Of a DNA stretch of 64,000 bases, positions 45,300-53,861 are shown piece by piece (within the stretch, counting starts at the first letter, position 1; every line of letters begins with the position of its first letter). A program made the translations under genes and the position numbers. Location of the stretch: the NCBI RefSeq assembly GCF_012524075.1, contig NZ_JAAZUI010000011.1, forward strand, positions 39,828 to 103,827, written 5' to 3'. The DNA comes from Lutibacter sp. B1. Lineage in GTDB: Bacteria; Bacteroidota; Bacteroidia; Flavobacteriales; Flavobacteriaceae. Below the pieces are notes generated by a model. The model did no database searches. It saw nothing but the letters and a program-made list of their open reading frames with translations, and was not told the DNA's origin.

Positions 45300-45958
45300 T
45301 TTTTATTTATTAAAAATTTTGCATATTCTAAATCATCTTCTGTATCAATATCAACTGTTGCAAATGGATGATTAACAATAAACGGATAATTATTCTCTCC
45401 TAAAATTTCTCCTCTTAATATAAGCTCCGCTTTTGTTATATACAACAATCCGTTTTCATAATACAATGGTTCTAAATCCTGACTTCGTTGTCCCATTTTA
45501 TATGTATAGGGAACAAAATTGTTATTGATTATTTTACCCAATTTTTTAGTGCTTTCTGTAACAGTCATTAAACTATCATAATTTCCTTTTTCAAAAATAT
45601 TCAAAGCATCAAAAAGTAATTTTTTTGGACGTAATGGATTTGTTGGTTGTAATAAAATAACATTCTCATAGGAATTTTCCATAGATTCCAACACATGCTT
45701 TAGCGTTAATACCGTTGGAGAATCATCGACTGCTAATTCATAGGGTCTATCCACTACTTCAGCACCATAGTCTATTGATATAGCTTTTATTTCAGAATCA
45801 TCAGTACTTACAATTATTTTTTCAATCCCATTAGTCTCTGCATATTTTATACTATGAACTATAAGTGGAATACCACCAAATAACAAGGTGTTTTTTTTAG
45901 GTAATCTTTTAGAATTGCCTCTTGCCGGTATTATCGCTATATTTTTGAACTTTTTCAA
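45296..45958 (-). CDS. neuA: Acylneuraminate cytidylyltransferase
   Basis: 220 residues. The nucleotide-binding motif IIPARGNSKRLPKKN is at the N-terminus, with IVSTDDSEIKAIS, LQPTNPLRP and FATVDIDTEDDLEYAKF later. The enzyme makes the CMP-activated nonulosonic acid used by transferases. The start is a TTG at 45958, the only usable codon before the motif. It heads the tightly overlapped neuA, methyltransferase, neuB, neuC set after a 116-base gap with two AT hairpins. Confidence 0.92.
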   Translation of the reverse strand: MKKFKNIAIIPARGNSKRLPKKNTLLFGGIPLIVHSIKYAETNGIEKIIVSTDDSEIKAISIDYGAEVVDRPYELAVDDSPTVLTLKHVLESMENSYENVILLQPTNPLRPKKLLFDALNIFEKGNYDSLMTVTESTKKLGKIINNNFVPYTYKMGQRSQDLEPLYYENGLLYITKAELILRGEILGENNYPFIVNHPFATVDIDTEDDLEYAKFLINKK

Positions 45959-45991
45959 CTATGCCTTTTTAATAACTATTTTATCAAAACA

Positions 45992-46049
45992 TTTATTTTA
46001 AAATTTACTTTAAAATAAATATAAACAAATATAAATCTATATTTATATT
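45992..46049. repeat. Two tandem AT-rich hairpins before neuA
   Basis: Hairpin 1 is perfect over 11 bp (45992-46002 / 46009-46019, six-base loop). Hairpin 2 is perfect over 9 bp (46028-46036 / 46041-46049, four-base loop). Both lie in the gap between the pyruvyltransferase-like gene and neuA. They are all A-T pairs, so may be weak terminators, processing sites or chance. Confidence 0.5.
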
Positions 46050-46074
46050 CTTTAATCACACATTTTAGTAAAAT

Positions 46075-46896
46075 TTAAACAAATGGACACACTTTCATTA
46101 GTCCGACTTTCAATTTTTCTACTGTTTCTTTTTTAGGGAGACTTTGATAGGTTACAAATAAGGATTCAAATTGCTCCAATATTAATAATTCTTCTGTTAT
46201 TGTTGGTATATAAGGTACTAATTCAACAGATTCAAAATAATCCTGGAATTTAATTCCGTCTCCAAATAGTTTATTCGAAAACTGAACCCAAACAGCTGGT
46301 ATTCTATAGGCGTGAGAAACAATTAGTCCATGTAATGATGACGAAACAATACGTTCACATTGCAACAATAAATCAGTAACATCTTCAGCATTATTTGTCA
46401 TTAAGTCTATAACAACATAATCTTTTTGGCTTTTATACAATTTTGAAACTTCCTTATAATCGTTATAATGAGGTATAATTCCAAACCTAAATTTTTTTTC
46501 CAAAACAGGATTATAAAACTCCGGCAATAACAAGGCAGGATCTCCATATACTTCAGGAACATCATAACCCTGATCAATTAAATATTGACGGGTTTTAGGT
46601 CCTCTAACGGCTAAAAATGTTGCTTTTTTTATAGGATATTCTTTCGATATAATTCCGCTTCCCCATATAATACAATTCTCAGTTATGTGCATTAATACAC
46701 TTCCTATAGTAACATAAATGGGTTGAAAATAATTTAAAAGTGAAAAGTGTTTTGGAAAAACCCATACAACCTTTTTTTGCGAAATTTTTTCAACAATGTA
46801 TTTCCCAAGCACATCTCCGTAATTTTCTTTCTTCTTGTGCATCATTTTAATCTCATTCCACCAAAATAAGCGGATTGTGTTTTTATTAAACAGCAT
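46075..46896 (-). CDS. Polysaccharide pyruvyl transferase family protein
   Basis: 273 residues from ATG 46896; a TTG at 46905 that overlaps the upstream stop as TTGA would add three residues. It carries the family marks NYGDVLGKYI, WGSGIISKEY, RGPKTRQYLIDQGYDVPEVYGDPALLLP and SSLHGLIVSHAYRIPAVWVQF. Members add a pyruvyl ketal from phosphoenolpyruvate to sugars, which gives the polymer a negative charge. The predicted fold is GT-B like. It is the last gene before the AT-hairpin gap. Confidence 0.87.
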   Translation of the reverse strand: MLFNKNTIRLFWWNEIKMMHKKKENYGDVLGKYIVEKISQKKVVWVFPKHFSLLNYFQPIYVTIGSVLMHITENCIIWGSGIISKEYPIKKATFLAVRGPKTRQYLIDQGYDVPEVYGDPALLLPEFYNPVLEKKFRFGIIPHYNDYKEVSKLYKSQKDYVVIDLMTNNAEDVTDLLLQCERIVSSSLHGLIVSHAYRIPAVWVQFSNKLFGDGIKFQDYFESVELVPYIPTITEELLILEQFESLFVTYQSLPKKETVEKLKVGLMKVCPFV

Positions 46897-46901
46897 AAAT
46901 G

Positions 46902-47324
46902 TCAAGTAAGTTTTTTTAAATTAAAAATAGTTTGCCCTCTCCAGTCTTCCATATTTAATACTTTGTAATTGTTTTTTCTAAATATGTCTACTAATTCATC
47001 TTTCGTATAATCACTCAACCAACCATGTGATAATCTATCATATTTACAAATATCACTACAGGCGTATGACATTACTATATGAGAAATAAAAGGTTGCAAT
47101 TGTTCAAATACCTTATCAATATCGTACACATATTCTAAAACTCCACTAAAAATTTCAGTATTATACCTGGATAATTCAAACATTATTGAATTATTCAAAT
47201 CACATAAAACAGTTTCTTTACTTCTTTTTACAATATCAGAAGGTGTATAGGTAGAATTCTGAGGAAGCATTTCTTTTAAACTCATGTTTCCTGCGCCAAA
47301 CTCAATAACTTTCTCATTTGGCAT
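46902..47324 (-). CDS. SAM methyltransferase-like protein, main in-frame part of a split gene
   Basis: 140 residues from ATG 47324. VIEFGAGNMSLKEML is a class I SAM motif I, and FSGVLEYVYDIDKVFEQL fits a methyltransferase middle strand. Homologous-looking sequence continues in frame before this ATG (RWKNDNELYEDWNTRTEKIA) up to an A8 run at 47435-47442. There the frame shifts and joins a piece beginning at ATG 47516-47518. The gene is thus frameshifted or uses slippage; see the neighbouring fragment. The stop overlaps the pyruvyltransferase-like gene's TTG by four bases. Confidence 0.7.
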   Translation of the reverse strand: MPNEKVIEFGAGNMSLKEMLPQNSTYTPSDIVKRSKETVLCDLNNSIMFELSRYNTEIFSGVLEYVYDIDKVFEQLQPFISHIVMSYACSDICKYDRLSHGWLSDYTKDELVDIFRKNNYKVLNMEDWRGQTIFNLKKLT

Positions 47325-47518
47325 TATATAAAAAGCAATTTTTTCAGTTCTAGTGTTCCAATCTTCATATAATTCATTATCATTTTTCCATCTATTAACA
47401 TCGCTAAGCTTTTTGTTTTTCAGTAATATTGTGGTTTTTTTTGAGTTTCAAAACGTTCTAATTCTTTCTTCCTTTTTTGACTATTTTTTATGTAATTAAT
47501 AATTTTTTTAAAGAACAT
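47325..47518 (-). other. N-terminal part of the split methyltransferase gene, with A8 slippery site
   Basis: From ATG 47516-47518 the minus strand reads MFFKKIINYIKNSQKRKKEL then ERFETQKK, reaches eight As (47435-47442), and stops at 47420-47422. A shift of one base back on A-AAA-AAA leads directly into TTILLKNKKLSDVNRWKNDNE of the main frame and on to 46902. The whole gene, 46902-47518, would then encode about 205 residues. This may be an inactivating deletion, a sequence error or real frameshifting. Confidence 0.7.
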
Positions 47519-47536
47519 TAACTTCGTCTTTTAACG

Positions 47537-48616
47537 TTATAATTTAATTGTAAATATAATTGTTTTTAAATCTTTTGTGATTTCATATGTATAATTAACA
47601 TCACGATATATATATATAATTTTCATTAAGATTAAATCATTCACAGCTTTCATACTTATATAGGGTTGTGATTGTTTTTTTAGTAATTTCTTTACCCAAT
47701 ACTTAAATGTCCTACAAAAAGGATCTTCTTTTATTAATACACGAAGAACAGTTTCTTTTTTTGTTTGCAACTCTTCTTTAAAAAAATGATGTACTTGCTC
47801 ATGAATATTTTTTAACTCTATGGTTTCGGTTGGTTTTAACAATACCTCTTGATCTTCTTTAGAAACTACCTCTCCATAATTTAACTGTCGATCTGGAATT
47901 ATAACCTTTTTATCTTTATTTCTAAGATAATGTTGCTGATTGATACGTTTTACATTATACAATCTAGGAATTACACTCATTTTTCCATCATTGTATGTAT
48001 TGTAAATAATATGCCAGTTATGATAAAAAAATTGTTCTTTCCTTTGAATTATTTCATACCCTGCATTGCTTAATCTTTGGTATAAATCTACATCTTCAGA
48101 ACCATAAAAATGAAAAAAGGTATCATAACCATTCACTTTTTCCAAGGCTTCTTTGTGAACCAATAGCATTCCATTTATATTCCCAAAATGTTTTGGCTTA
48201 AATTCATTGAATTGTTGTGAATTTAACAACCGGTTGGATGTTTTTTTTGATAAATATCCCAAATTAAATAAAAAAGCAGTTTCAGGCTGAGCTATTTTTT
48301 GAAAAAGTGCTATAGCATCTGGACTAAAAATCAAGTCAACATCTGCAATAAAAACGTAAGGTGTAGTTGTTTTTTTAATCCCATAATTTAGTGTCTTACT
48401 CTTATTCCATAAAACCAACTGTGCATGAATATAATAATAAGTTGCAAATGAGTAACTTTCAACTACTTTTTTTATTTGGCTTGATAATTCAATGTCAGAA
48501 CCGTAATCAACAAAAACAACTTTAAAGTTTTTGTTAGTTTGAATTAATAATGAATCTAAAGTGCTTTTAATCCTTGAAACTTCACGATTACGATAGGCGT
48601 AAACAATAGTTACCAT
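47537..48616 (-). CDS. GT2 family glycosyltransferase (galactosyltransferase-like)
   Basis: 359 residues, GT-A fold: MVTIVYAYRNREVSRIKSTL, FVFIADVDLIF with D-x-D, GNINGMLLVHKEALEKVNGYD and FYGSEDVDLYQRLSNAGYE, which matches the galactosyltransferase-type acceptor region. The last 150 residues are charged and lack a known domain. It starts 9 bases after the upstream GT gene and precedes the split methyltransferase gene by 18 bases. Donor and linkage unknown. Confidence 0.86.
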   Translation of the reverse strand: MVTIVYAYRNREVSRIKSTLDSLLIQTNKNFKVVFVDYGSDIELSSQIKKVVESYSFATYYYIHAQLVLWNKSKTLNYGIKKTTTPYVFIADVDLIFSPDAIALFQKIAQPETAFLFNLGYLSKKTSNRLLNSQQFNEFKPKHFGNINGMLLVHKEALEKVNGYDTFFHFYGSEDVDLYQRLSNAGYEIIQRKEQFFYHNWHIIYNTYNDGKMSVIPRLYNVKRINQQHYLRNKDKKVIIPDRQLNYGEVVSKEDQEVLLKPTETIELKNIHEQVHHFFKEELQTKKETVLRVLIKEDPFCRTFKYWVKKLLKKQSQPYISMKAVNDLILMKIIYIYRDVNYTYEITKDLKTIIFTIKL

Positions 48617-48625
48617 AAGTTTGTT

Positions 48626-49867
48626 TTATAATGCATTCATTGTTTTTTTTAAGTTTTCTACAGATAAATATTCTATCAAATCATTTCTATTGAGTTGAAA
48701 AGAAGTATTCTCATCTTTCCATGATATATACATTTCACCAATTATTCTTGATATAGTTTCAATATCATCTACTTCCGACCTATATGGATAGTTACTCCCT
48801 AACAGTCTTCTTGATTCACTATAGTAAGGTCCCAATAATAAAATTGGGCGATTAGCCTCTACACAATGAGGGAATTTACCTGGTAAAAACGGACTTATTT
48901 CCGATTTAGATTCTAAAATAATATTTACTGCAGCCTTTTGCTGTAGCTGATATACAGTATCATATGGTAAATAACCCTCTATGTGCACAACAGAATAATT
49001 TAAATAATTGTCGAGTAAATTTTTATGGTATTCATTGTAGCCAATTAATAATAGTTGGGACTCATGTTTGGCCTCTGGAAATTTTTCTAAAAAAACATCA
49101 AAAGCAGCTAATAAATGTTCCGGACTTCGTTGTTTCATCAAACTTCCAGCGTGTAATAATGTAAATTGATTCTCATGAAAAAATTGAGGCAATGCACTGT
49201 TTTTTAATTTATGTGAATTTAATTGATGAGGTATTACAGTTCCTTTTTCTAAAAAATTCGGGAAATAACTACCCATCCATTCTTTAAGCAATTGACTTGG
49301 AAAAACTCCATGTTTTGCCTTTTCCGATACTTCTTTAAAGAAAAACCATTTTTTATAATACCCCGGTTCAACCCAATTATAAGGTCTTGGATATAAATGT
49401 GCAGGGTATGGATCGTGCACATAAGCCAACCACCTCGAATGCCAATTAGGTATGTTCAATAGCGCCTTGTGCGGCCTGAAACTACCTCCTTTACTTAAGG
49501 TAAGTATCCAACTAGGGTGAAATTCATTTTCTTTTTCCAGCGCTATTTGAATACTTTTTACATCATTAAAAAAGGTAAATGAAAATCCAAAAAGAGATTC
49601 AATGCTATTATTTATATTTATGCTGGTGAGTCTGGTAAAAATACGTTGCAGTCTGCTTAAAATATACCATAATGAAAATTTGATTTCTTTTATGGATACA
49701 CAATCAATTTCGTCTAATTGAATTTTTTTTCTAGAATAATGATATACTTTCAAACCAAAACCTGCCTTTTTTAGGTTTTGAATGAATGCCACATTAGCCT
49801 TAGACCCACTACTGTCATCAATATCAATAGAATCAACAACTACAAGTATTTTTATAGGTATACTCAA
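48626..49867 (-). CDS. GT4-like glycosyltransferase
   Basis: 413 residues. The N-terminal strand IKILVVVDSIDIDDSSGSKA and the donor domain FTLLHAGSLMKQRSPEHLLAAF with VNIILESKSEISPFLPGKFP indicate a GT-B enzyme. The usual E-x7-E glutamate pair is blurred, so this may be a divergent or weakly active member. The start is a TTG at 49867 that overlaps the wecB stop as TTGA. The next gene follows after 9 bases. Confidence 0.8.
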   Translation of the reverse strand: MSIPIKILVVVDSIDIDDSSGSKANVAFIQNLKKAGFGLKVYHYSRKKIQLDEIDCVSIKEIKFSLWYILSRLQRIFTRLTSININNSIESLFGFSFTFFNDVKSIQIALEKENEFHPSWILTLSKGGSFRPHKALLNIPNWHSRWLAYVHDPYPAHLYPRPYNWVEPGYYKKWFFFKEVSEKAKHGVFPSQLLKEWMGSYFPNFLEKGTVIPHQLNSHKLKNSALPQFFHENQFTLLHAGSLMKQRSPEHLLAAFDVFLEKFPEAKHESQLLLIGYNEYHKNLLDNYLNYSVVHIEGYLPYDTVYQLQQKAAVNIILESKSEISPFLPGKFPHCVEANRPILLLGPYYSESRRLLGSNYPYRSEVDDIETISRIIGEMYISWKDENTSFQLNRNDLIEYLSVENLKKTMNAL

Positions 49868-50970
49868 TTAAAATTATTTTGGATAAAGTTAACAATTTTA
49901 ATTGACGCTTTTCCATCACCATAAGGGTTTTCCTTATTGGTAAAATCAAATTTACCATGTAGCAAATTTAGAGTTGTTTCAATAATTTTATTAGAATTTG
50001 TACCTGTTAAAAATGAAAAACCTGAATTCATTCCTTCTTTCCGTTCAGTCTCATTTCTTGTAACTATTACAGGTATTTTTAAGGATGGTGCTTCCTCTTG
50101 AACACCTCCTGAATCTGAAATAATTAGTGAAGATCTGCTCATTAACCAAACAAAAGAAGCGTAATCTAAAGGCTGAATCAAGTGAATATTTCGCACTTCT
50201 GAAAGCTGGTAGTAAACTGTTTTTTGAACATTTGGATTTAAGTGTACCGGATATACTATCTCAACATCATCCTTTTCTGAAATCTTTAAAAGGGCATCGC
50301 ACAAATTCGCAAATCCTTCACCAAAACTCTCTCTTCGGTGACCTGTTACTAAAATAATATTTTTATCAAAATTTAATTTAGCTTTTAAATTTTCTATTCT
50401 TGAATTGGAAAACCCTTTTTTTAACTTTTCAATTGTATATAATAATGCGTCTACAACTGTATTTCCTGTATATATAATATTTTGTTTATTTATACCTTCT
50501 TTTAAAAGATTATTCATAGCTTTTTCTGTAGGAACAAAATGGAAATCGGCAATTCTCCCTGTAAGTTGCCTGTTCAACTCTTCCGGAAATGGTGAGCATT
50601 TATTATATGTCCTTAAACCTGCTTCTATATGCCCTACTTTAATTCCTTTGTGAAATGCTGCCAATGCTACCATAGCAGATGTAGTTGTATCTCCATGCAC
50701 TAATATCAAGTCAAATTTCTTGCTATTAAAAACAGTATCAACATCTTTAATTATTCTTGAACTTAATTCATTTAAGTTTTGATTTGGCTGCATTAAATTT
50801 AAATCATAATCAGGTTCCAATTCAAAAAAATACAATACCTGATCTAACATTTCTCTATGTTGTGCGGTGACACACAATTTAAAAGGAATCTTATTTTTCT
50901 TAAACTCATTACATATTGGAGCCATTTTTATGGCTTCTGGGCGAGTTCCAAAACAAACTAGTATATTCAA
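49864..50970 (-). CDS. wecB: UDP-N-acetylglucosamine 2-epimerase, non-hydrolysing
   Basis: 368 residues, GT-B-like epimerase fold: LVCFGTRPEAIKMAPI, VHGDTTTSAMVALAAF, HIEAGLRTYNKCSPFPEELNR, VTGHRRESFGEGF, and ISDSGGVQEEAPSLKIPV. It gives UDP-ManNAc, a donor or precursor of ManNAc-uronic acid. The presence of this enzyme beside the hydrolysing NeuC means the locus feeds two separate ManNAc pools. The start is a TTG (50970) overlapping the upstream stop as TTGA. Confidence 0.94.
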   Translation of the reverse strand: MNILVCFGTRPEAIKMAPICNEFKKNKIPFKLCVTAQHREMLDQVLYFFELEPDYDLNLMQPNQNLNELSSRIIKDVDTVFNSKKFDLILVHGDTTTSAMVALAAFHKGIKVGHIEAGLRTYNKCSPFPEELNRQLTGRIADFHFVPTEKAMNNLLKEGINKQNIIYTGNTVVDALLYTIEKLKKGFSNSRIENLKAKLNFDKNIILVTGHRRESFGEGFANLCDALLKISEKDDVEIVYPVHLNPNVQKTVYYQLSEVRNIHLIQPLDYASFVWLMSRSSLIISDSGGVQEEAPSLKIPVIVTRNETERKEGMNSGFSFLTGTNSNKIIETTLNLLHGKFDFTNKENPYGDGKASIKIVNFIQNNFN

Positions 50971-51884
50971 GTTAGAGATGTTTTTTTATAAATTTCCCAT
51001 AAAGGAAATACAATATTTTTCAAATTAAAAAAAATTTTATCTTTAAAATTTAACTCACTTAAATTAAGAAGCTCATTCAATAATTTTCTATCTCGAAAGC
51101 CAATTGCCAAACCTCCTAAGTAGTTTACAATTCTATCATTTAATAATTTTTTTTCTGCTAAATTTTTTGCTATTAATTTAACGGCTTCTTTTTTTGAGTT
51201 TATATATTCAACTCTTCCACTATAGAATTTTCCGGTATTAGAATTAGGATGCTTTCTGTTATAATATAAAATATTATCTAATGTTATTCCTATATAACTT
51301 TCCGCAATGATTCTCGAATAACATTCCCATTCTTCTGCGTATTTAAGATTCTCATTAAATCTAATCTTTTGAAAGCATTCTTTTCGCCACATAACTGTAC
51401 AAGACGCTAAACCTAAAGTTTCAGTTACAATATTTGTTAATTCTTTTTTTGAAATATACCCTGAATACTTAATTCTCTGTTCATTAACTACTGGTTTTAT
51501 CACTATAAAAGGTTGTTTTTGGTAATTACAAAAATCTACTTTTTTTTCTTCAATTGCATAAATAGACAATTCTAAATTTTGAGGATGAACAATATCATCA
51601 TCATCAAAGAAAATTATATAATCACCAATTGCTTTATCTAAACCAAAATTTCTAGAACCCGACAATCCTTTCTTATAATCATTAGGACGTTTTAAATATT
51701 GAAATCTTGTATCAACTTTTAAAATAGGTTCTATTATTTCATGAGTATTATCAGTTCCTCCATCATCTACAATAATACATTCCCAATTTTTATACGATTG
51801 ATTTTGAATTGACTGTAATGTTTCATTAATCAAATGCGCTCTATTGTAAGTTGCTAATATAATGGTTACTTTAGGATTTTTCAT
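50967..51884 (-). CDS. GT2 family glycosyltransferase
   Basis: 305 residues, GT-A fold: KVTIILATYNRAHLINETLQSI, CIIVDDGGTDNTHEII, SGSRNFGLDKAIGDYIIFFD with D-D-D, and CTVMWRKECFQKIRFNENL. It is closely similar in layout to the GT2 genes at 51890-52726 and 53862-54734, so they may descend from duplications. Substrates unknown. Its stop is overlapped by the wecB start; it follows the next upstream GT2 gene by 5 bases. Confidence 0.88.
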   Translation of the reverse strand: MKNPKVTIILATYNRAHLINETLQSIQNQSYKNWECIIVDDGGTDNTHEIIEPILKVDTRFQYLKRPNDYKKGLSGSRNFGLDKAIGDYIIFFDDDDIVHPQNLELSIYAIEEKKVDFCNYQKQPFIVIKPVVNEQRIKYSGYISKKELTNIVTETLGLASCTVMWRKECFQKIRFNENLKYAEEWECYSRIIAESYIGITLDNILYYNRKHPNSNTGKFYSGRVEYINSKKEAVKLIAKNLAEKKLLNDRIVNYLGGLAIGFRDRKLLNELLNLSELNFKDKIFFNLKNIVFPLWEIYKKTSLT

Positions 51885-51889
51885 TTCTA

Positions 51890-52726
51890 TTAACTAAACA
51901 TTTTTTTAAAATATCTTATCGGTTTTAATAAAAAATTACCAGCTTTATAGTTTATTGAATTTAATCTCTTAATTTCATTTTGCCTGTTTAATTTAGCAAT
52001 ATTCAATAAATTAATTACTGTGCTTTCAAAATTAGCTATATATAAATCTTTATGTTTTAAATATATATATTCCAATAACTTGTATTTATAATCATTTGCC
52101 TTTGCCGTAGTTGAATTAATACGTTTTCTATAATTAAATAAGGGCTCTCTAAGCACTAAAGCCTTTCCTTCATTTTTCAATAAACGTATATAAAACTCCC
52201 AATCTTCAAACCCTTTTTTCATAGATTCATCATACCCTAAAACACTATTCCAATCATTTTTTTTAAACATAACACTCCCAAAAACCATGTTGTTTATTAA
52301 AAAATCTTGTAAATAGCCACCTTTTGGTTTATAAAGAACTTTTTTCCCATTTTTAAATACTAAATTTCCAAAACAACTTACTATTTTAACTTCAATATCA
52401 TTAAAAAAAACTGCTATCGCCTTTTCACAAAAAGTAGGTTCAAAAAAATCATCACTATCCAATACTAAAATATATTCTCCTTTCGCTTCTTTTATTCCAA
52501 CATTACGGGCTGTACTTTGCCCTTTATTTTCCTGAGTAATGAGTTTTGTTATTTTAGGCTCTAGGTATTTTAAAACTGATTTGGTTTCTCTATTGGAACC
52601 ATCGTCAACCACTATAACTTCTTTGTGTGGATAAGTTTGATTTAAAGCTGAATTAACTGACTGTTCAATAAATTGAGCATCATTATAACATGGAATAATT
52701 ATGGAAATAAGAGTTCTATCTTTCAT
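51890..52726 (-). CDS. GT2 family glycosyltransferase
   Basis: 278 residues with full GT2 features: LISIIIPCYNDAQFIEQSV, VIVVDDGSNRETKSVL, QSTARNVGIKEAKGEYILVL followed by DSDD, and an acceptor region with GFEDWEFYIRLLKNEGKA. The C-terminal tail is lysine-rich. Donor and acceptor cannot be read. Its start shares one base with the stop of the WbsX-like gene (TAATG). Confidence 0.88.
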   Translation of the reverse strand: MKDRTLISIIIPCYNDAQFIEQSVNSALNQTYPHKEVIVVDDGSNRETKSVLKYLEPKITKLITQENKGQSTARNVGIKEAKGEYILVLDSDDFFEPTFCEKAIAVFFNDIEVKIVSCFGNLVFKNGKKVLYKPKGGYLQDFLINNMVFGSVMFKKNDWNSVLGYDESMKKGFEDWEFYIRLLKNEGKALVLREPLFNYRKRINSTTAKANDYKYKLLEYIYLKHKDLYIANFESTVINLLNIAKLNRQNEIKRLNSINYKAGNFLLKPIRYFKKMFS

Positions 52727-53847
52727 TATAATTTATCTTTAACCCTTTTTACTGCTTCAAGCCACTTTCGCCCATACATACTATCTGGCTCTAAATAATT
52801 TCCTTCAGCCCATTCATTCCAAGATTTGATTATTATAAAAGGAGGGTTCTGGAATGCTTTAATTTGTTTATTTACTGCAAATTGTAAATGTTCTTGCCAA
52901 GCTGTTGGATTGGCATTTTTAAATATCATAGATTTATTACCACTTCGTGCAGAATTATCCCAATTTGGAAAAACACAAGGAATGTATTTTTTATGGGGAT
53001 AGTTTATATTTAAATTTTCTACACCCTTTTTGTAATCAAGTATCAATGGCTTTTTTCTTTTTTCAAGTGATAAAGTGTATCCTAGAAATGCTTTGATTTT
53101 TCTTTCAATTTTACCAAGATATCTTATTCCTTCAAATTTATTTATTTGTTTATATCTCATTTTAAGAAAGACATCATTACCAATCTGTCCATAAATTTTT
53201 TCATATTTAAGTGAAAAATTTAAATCAGAAACTATTGTTGAAATAAAATAAATTCCATCAAACCCTGCCTGAACTGCTAAATTATTAAATGTTTCAATAA
53301 AAACATCTACATCTGGAATATCTTCTATACGAAGTATATGAAACATTGGTTTGTTTTCTATTTTTATATATCGTCCATCTTTAAAAAAAGGTAATAAATA
53401 CTTAAAATATTCTATATAGCCTAATTTACCATTATACTTTTGTTCTATAAGGACTTCTGGGTTATTTATCCCATGCCAAATACCTTTCCAAGTTTCGTTA
53501 GCCCAACAAAAACAGAAAGGAATAGTTGTTGATCTATCTTTCAACATAGCTTCTGCTGGTTGCTCTAAAAGCATTTTCCCATTATCAAACCAATATTGAT
53601 AATAAATAAATCCATCAATGCCATATTGTTTTGCTAATGAAGACTGTGCTTGTCTAACTTCAGGTATTCTTAAATCATAAAATCCTAGTTCTCCAGGTAA
53701 TATAGGTTGTATATGCCCTTTAAACAAAGGTTTTGCTTTTACTACATTTGTCCACTCTGTAAATCCTTTTCCCCACCATTTATCATTTTCAGGGATAGGA
53801 TGATATTGGGGAAGGTAATATGCCAAAAATTTAATGTTTTTCATCAT
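52726..53847 (-). CDS. WbsX-like / glycoside hydrolase family 99-like protein
   Basis: 373 residues. The family start FLAYYLPQYHPIPENDKWWG and GFTEWTNVVKAKPLFKGH, then YGIDGFIYYQYWF, FCFCWANETW and the C-terminal IIKSWNEWAEGNYLEPD with the two tryptophan/glutamate motifs, are all present. WbsX-like proteins are common in O-antigen loci and are related to family 99 mannosidases and mannanases. Whether they hydrolyse, transfer or edit glycans is unclear. Two adjacent ATGs exist (53847, 53844). Confidence 0.88.
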   Translation of the reverse strand: MMKNIKFLAYYLPQYHPIPENDKWWGKGFTEWTNVVKAKPLFKGHIQPILPGELGFYDLRIPEVRQAQSSLAKQYGIDGFIYYQYWFDNGKMLLEQPAEAMLKDRSTTIPFCFCWANETWKGIWHGINNPEVLIEQKYNGKLGYIEYFKYLLPFFKDGRYIKIENKPMFHILRIEDIPDVDVFIETFNNLAVQAGFDGIYFISTIVSDLNFSLKYEKIYGQIGNDVFLKMRYKQINKFEGIRYLGKIERKIKAFLGYTLSLEKRKKPLILDYKKGVENLNINYPHKKYIPCVFPNWDNSARSGNKSMIFKNANPTAWQEHLQFAVNKQIKAFQNPPFIIIKSWNEWAEGNYLEPDSMYGRKWLEAVKRVKDKL

Positions 53848-53861
53848 TTTAATAACATCAT

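Noticed and set aside
47434..47440. Canonical A-AAA-AAC frameshift heptamer at the A8 run
   Set aside because: The heptamer letters exist, but AAC is not in the upstream reading frame; only A-AAA-AAA is properly phased.
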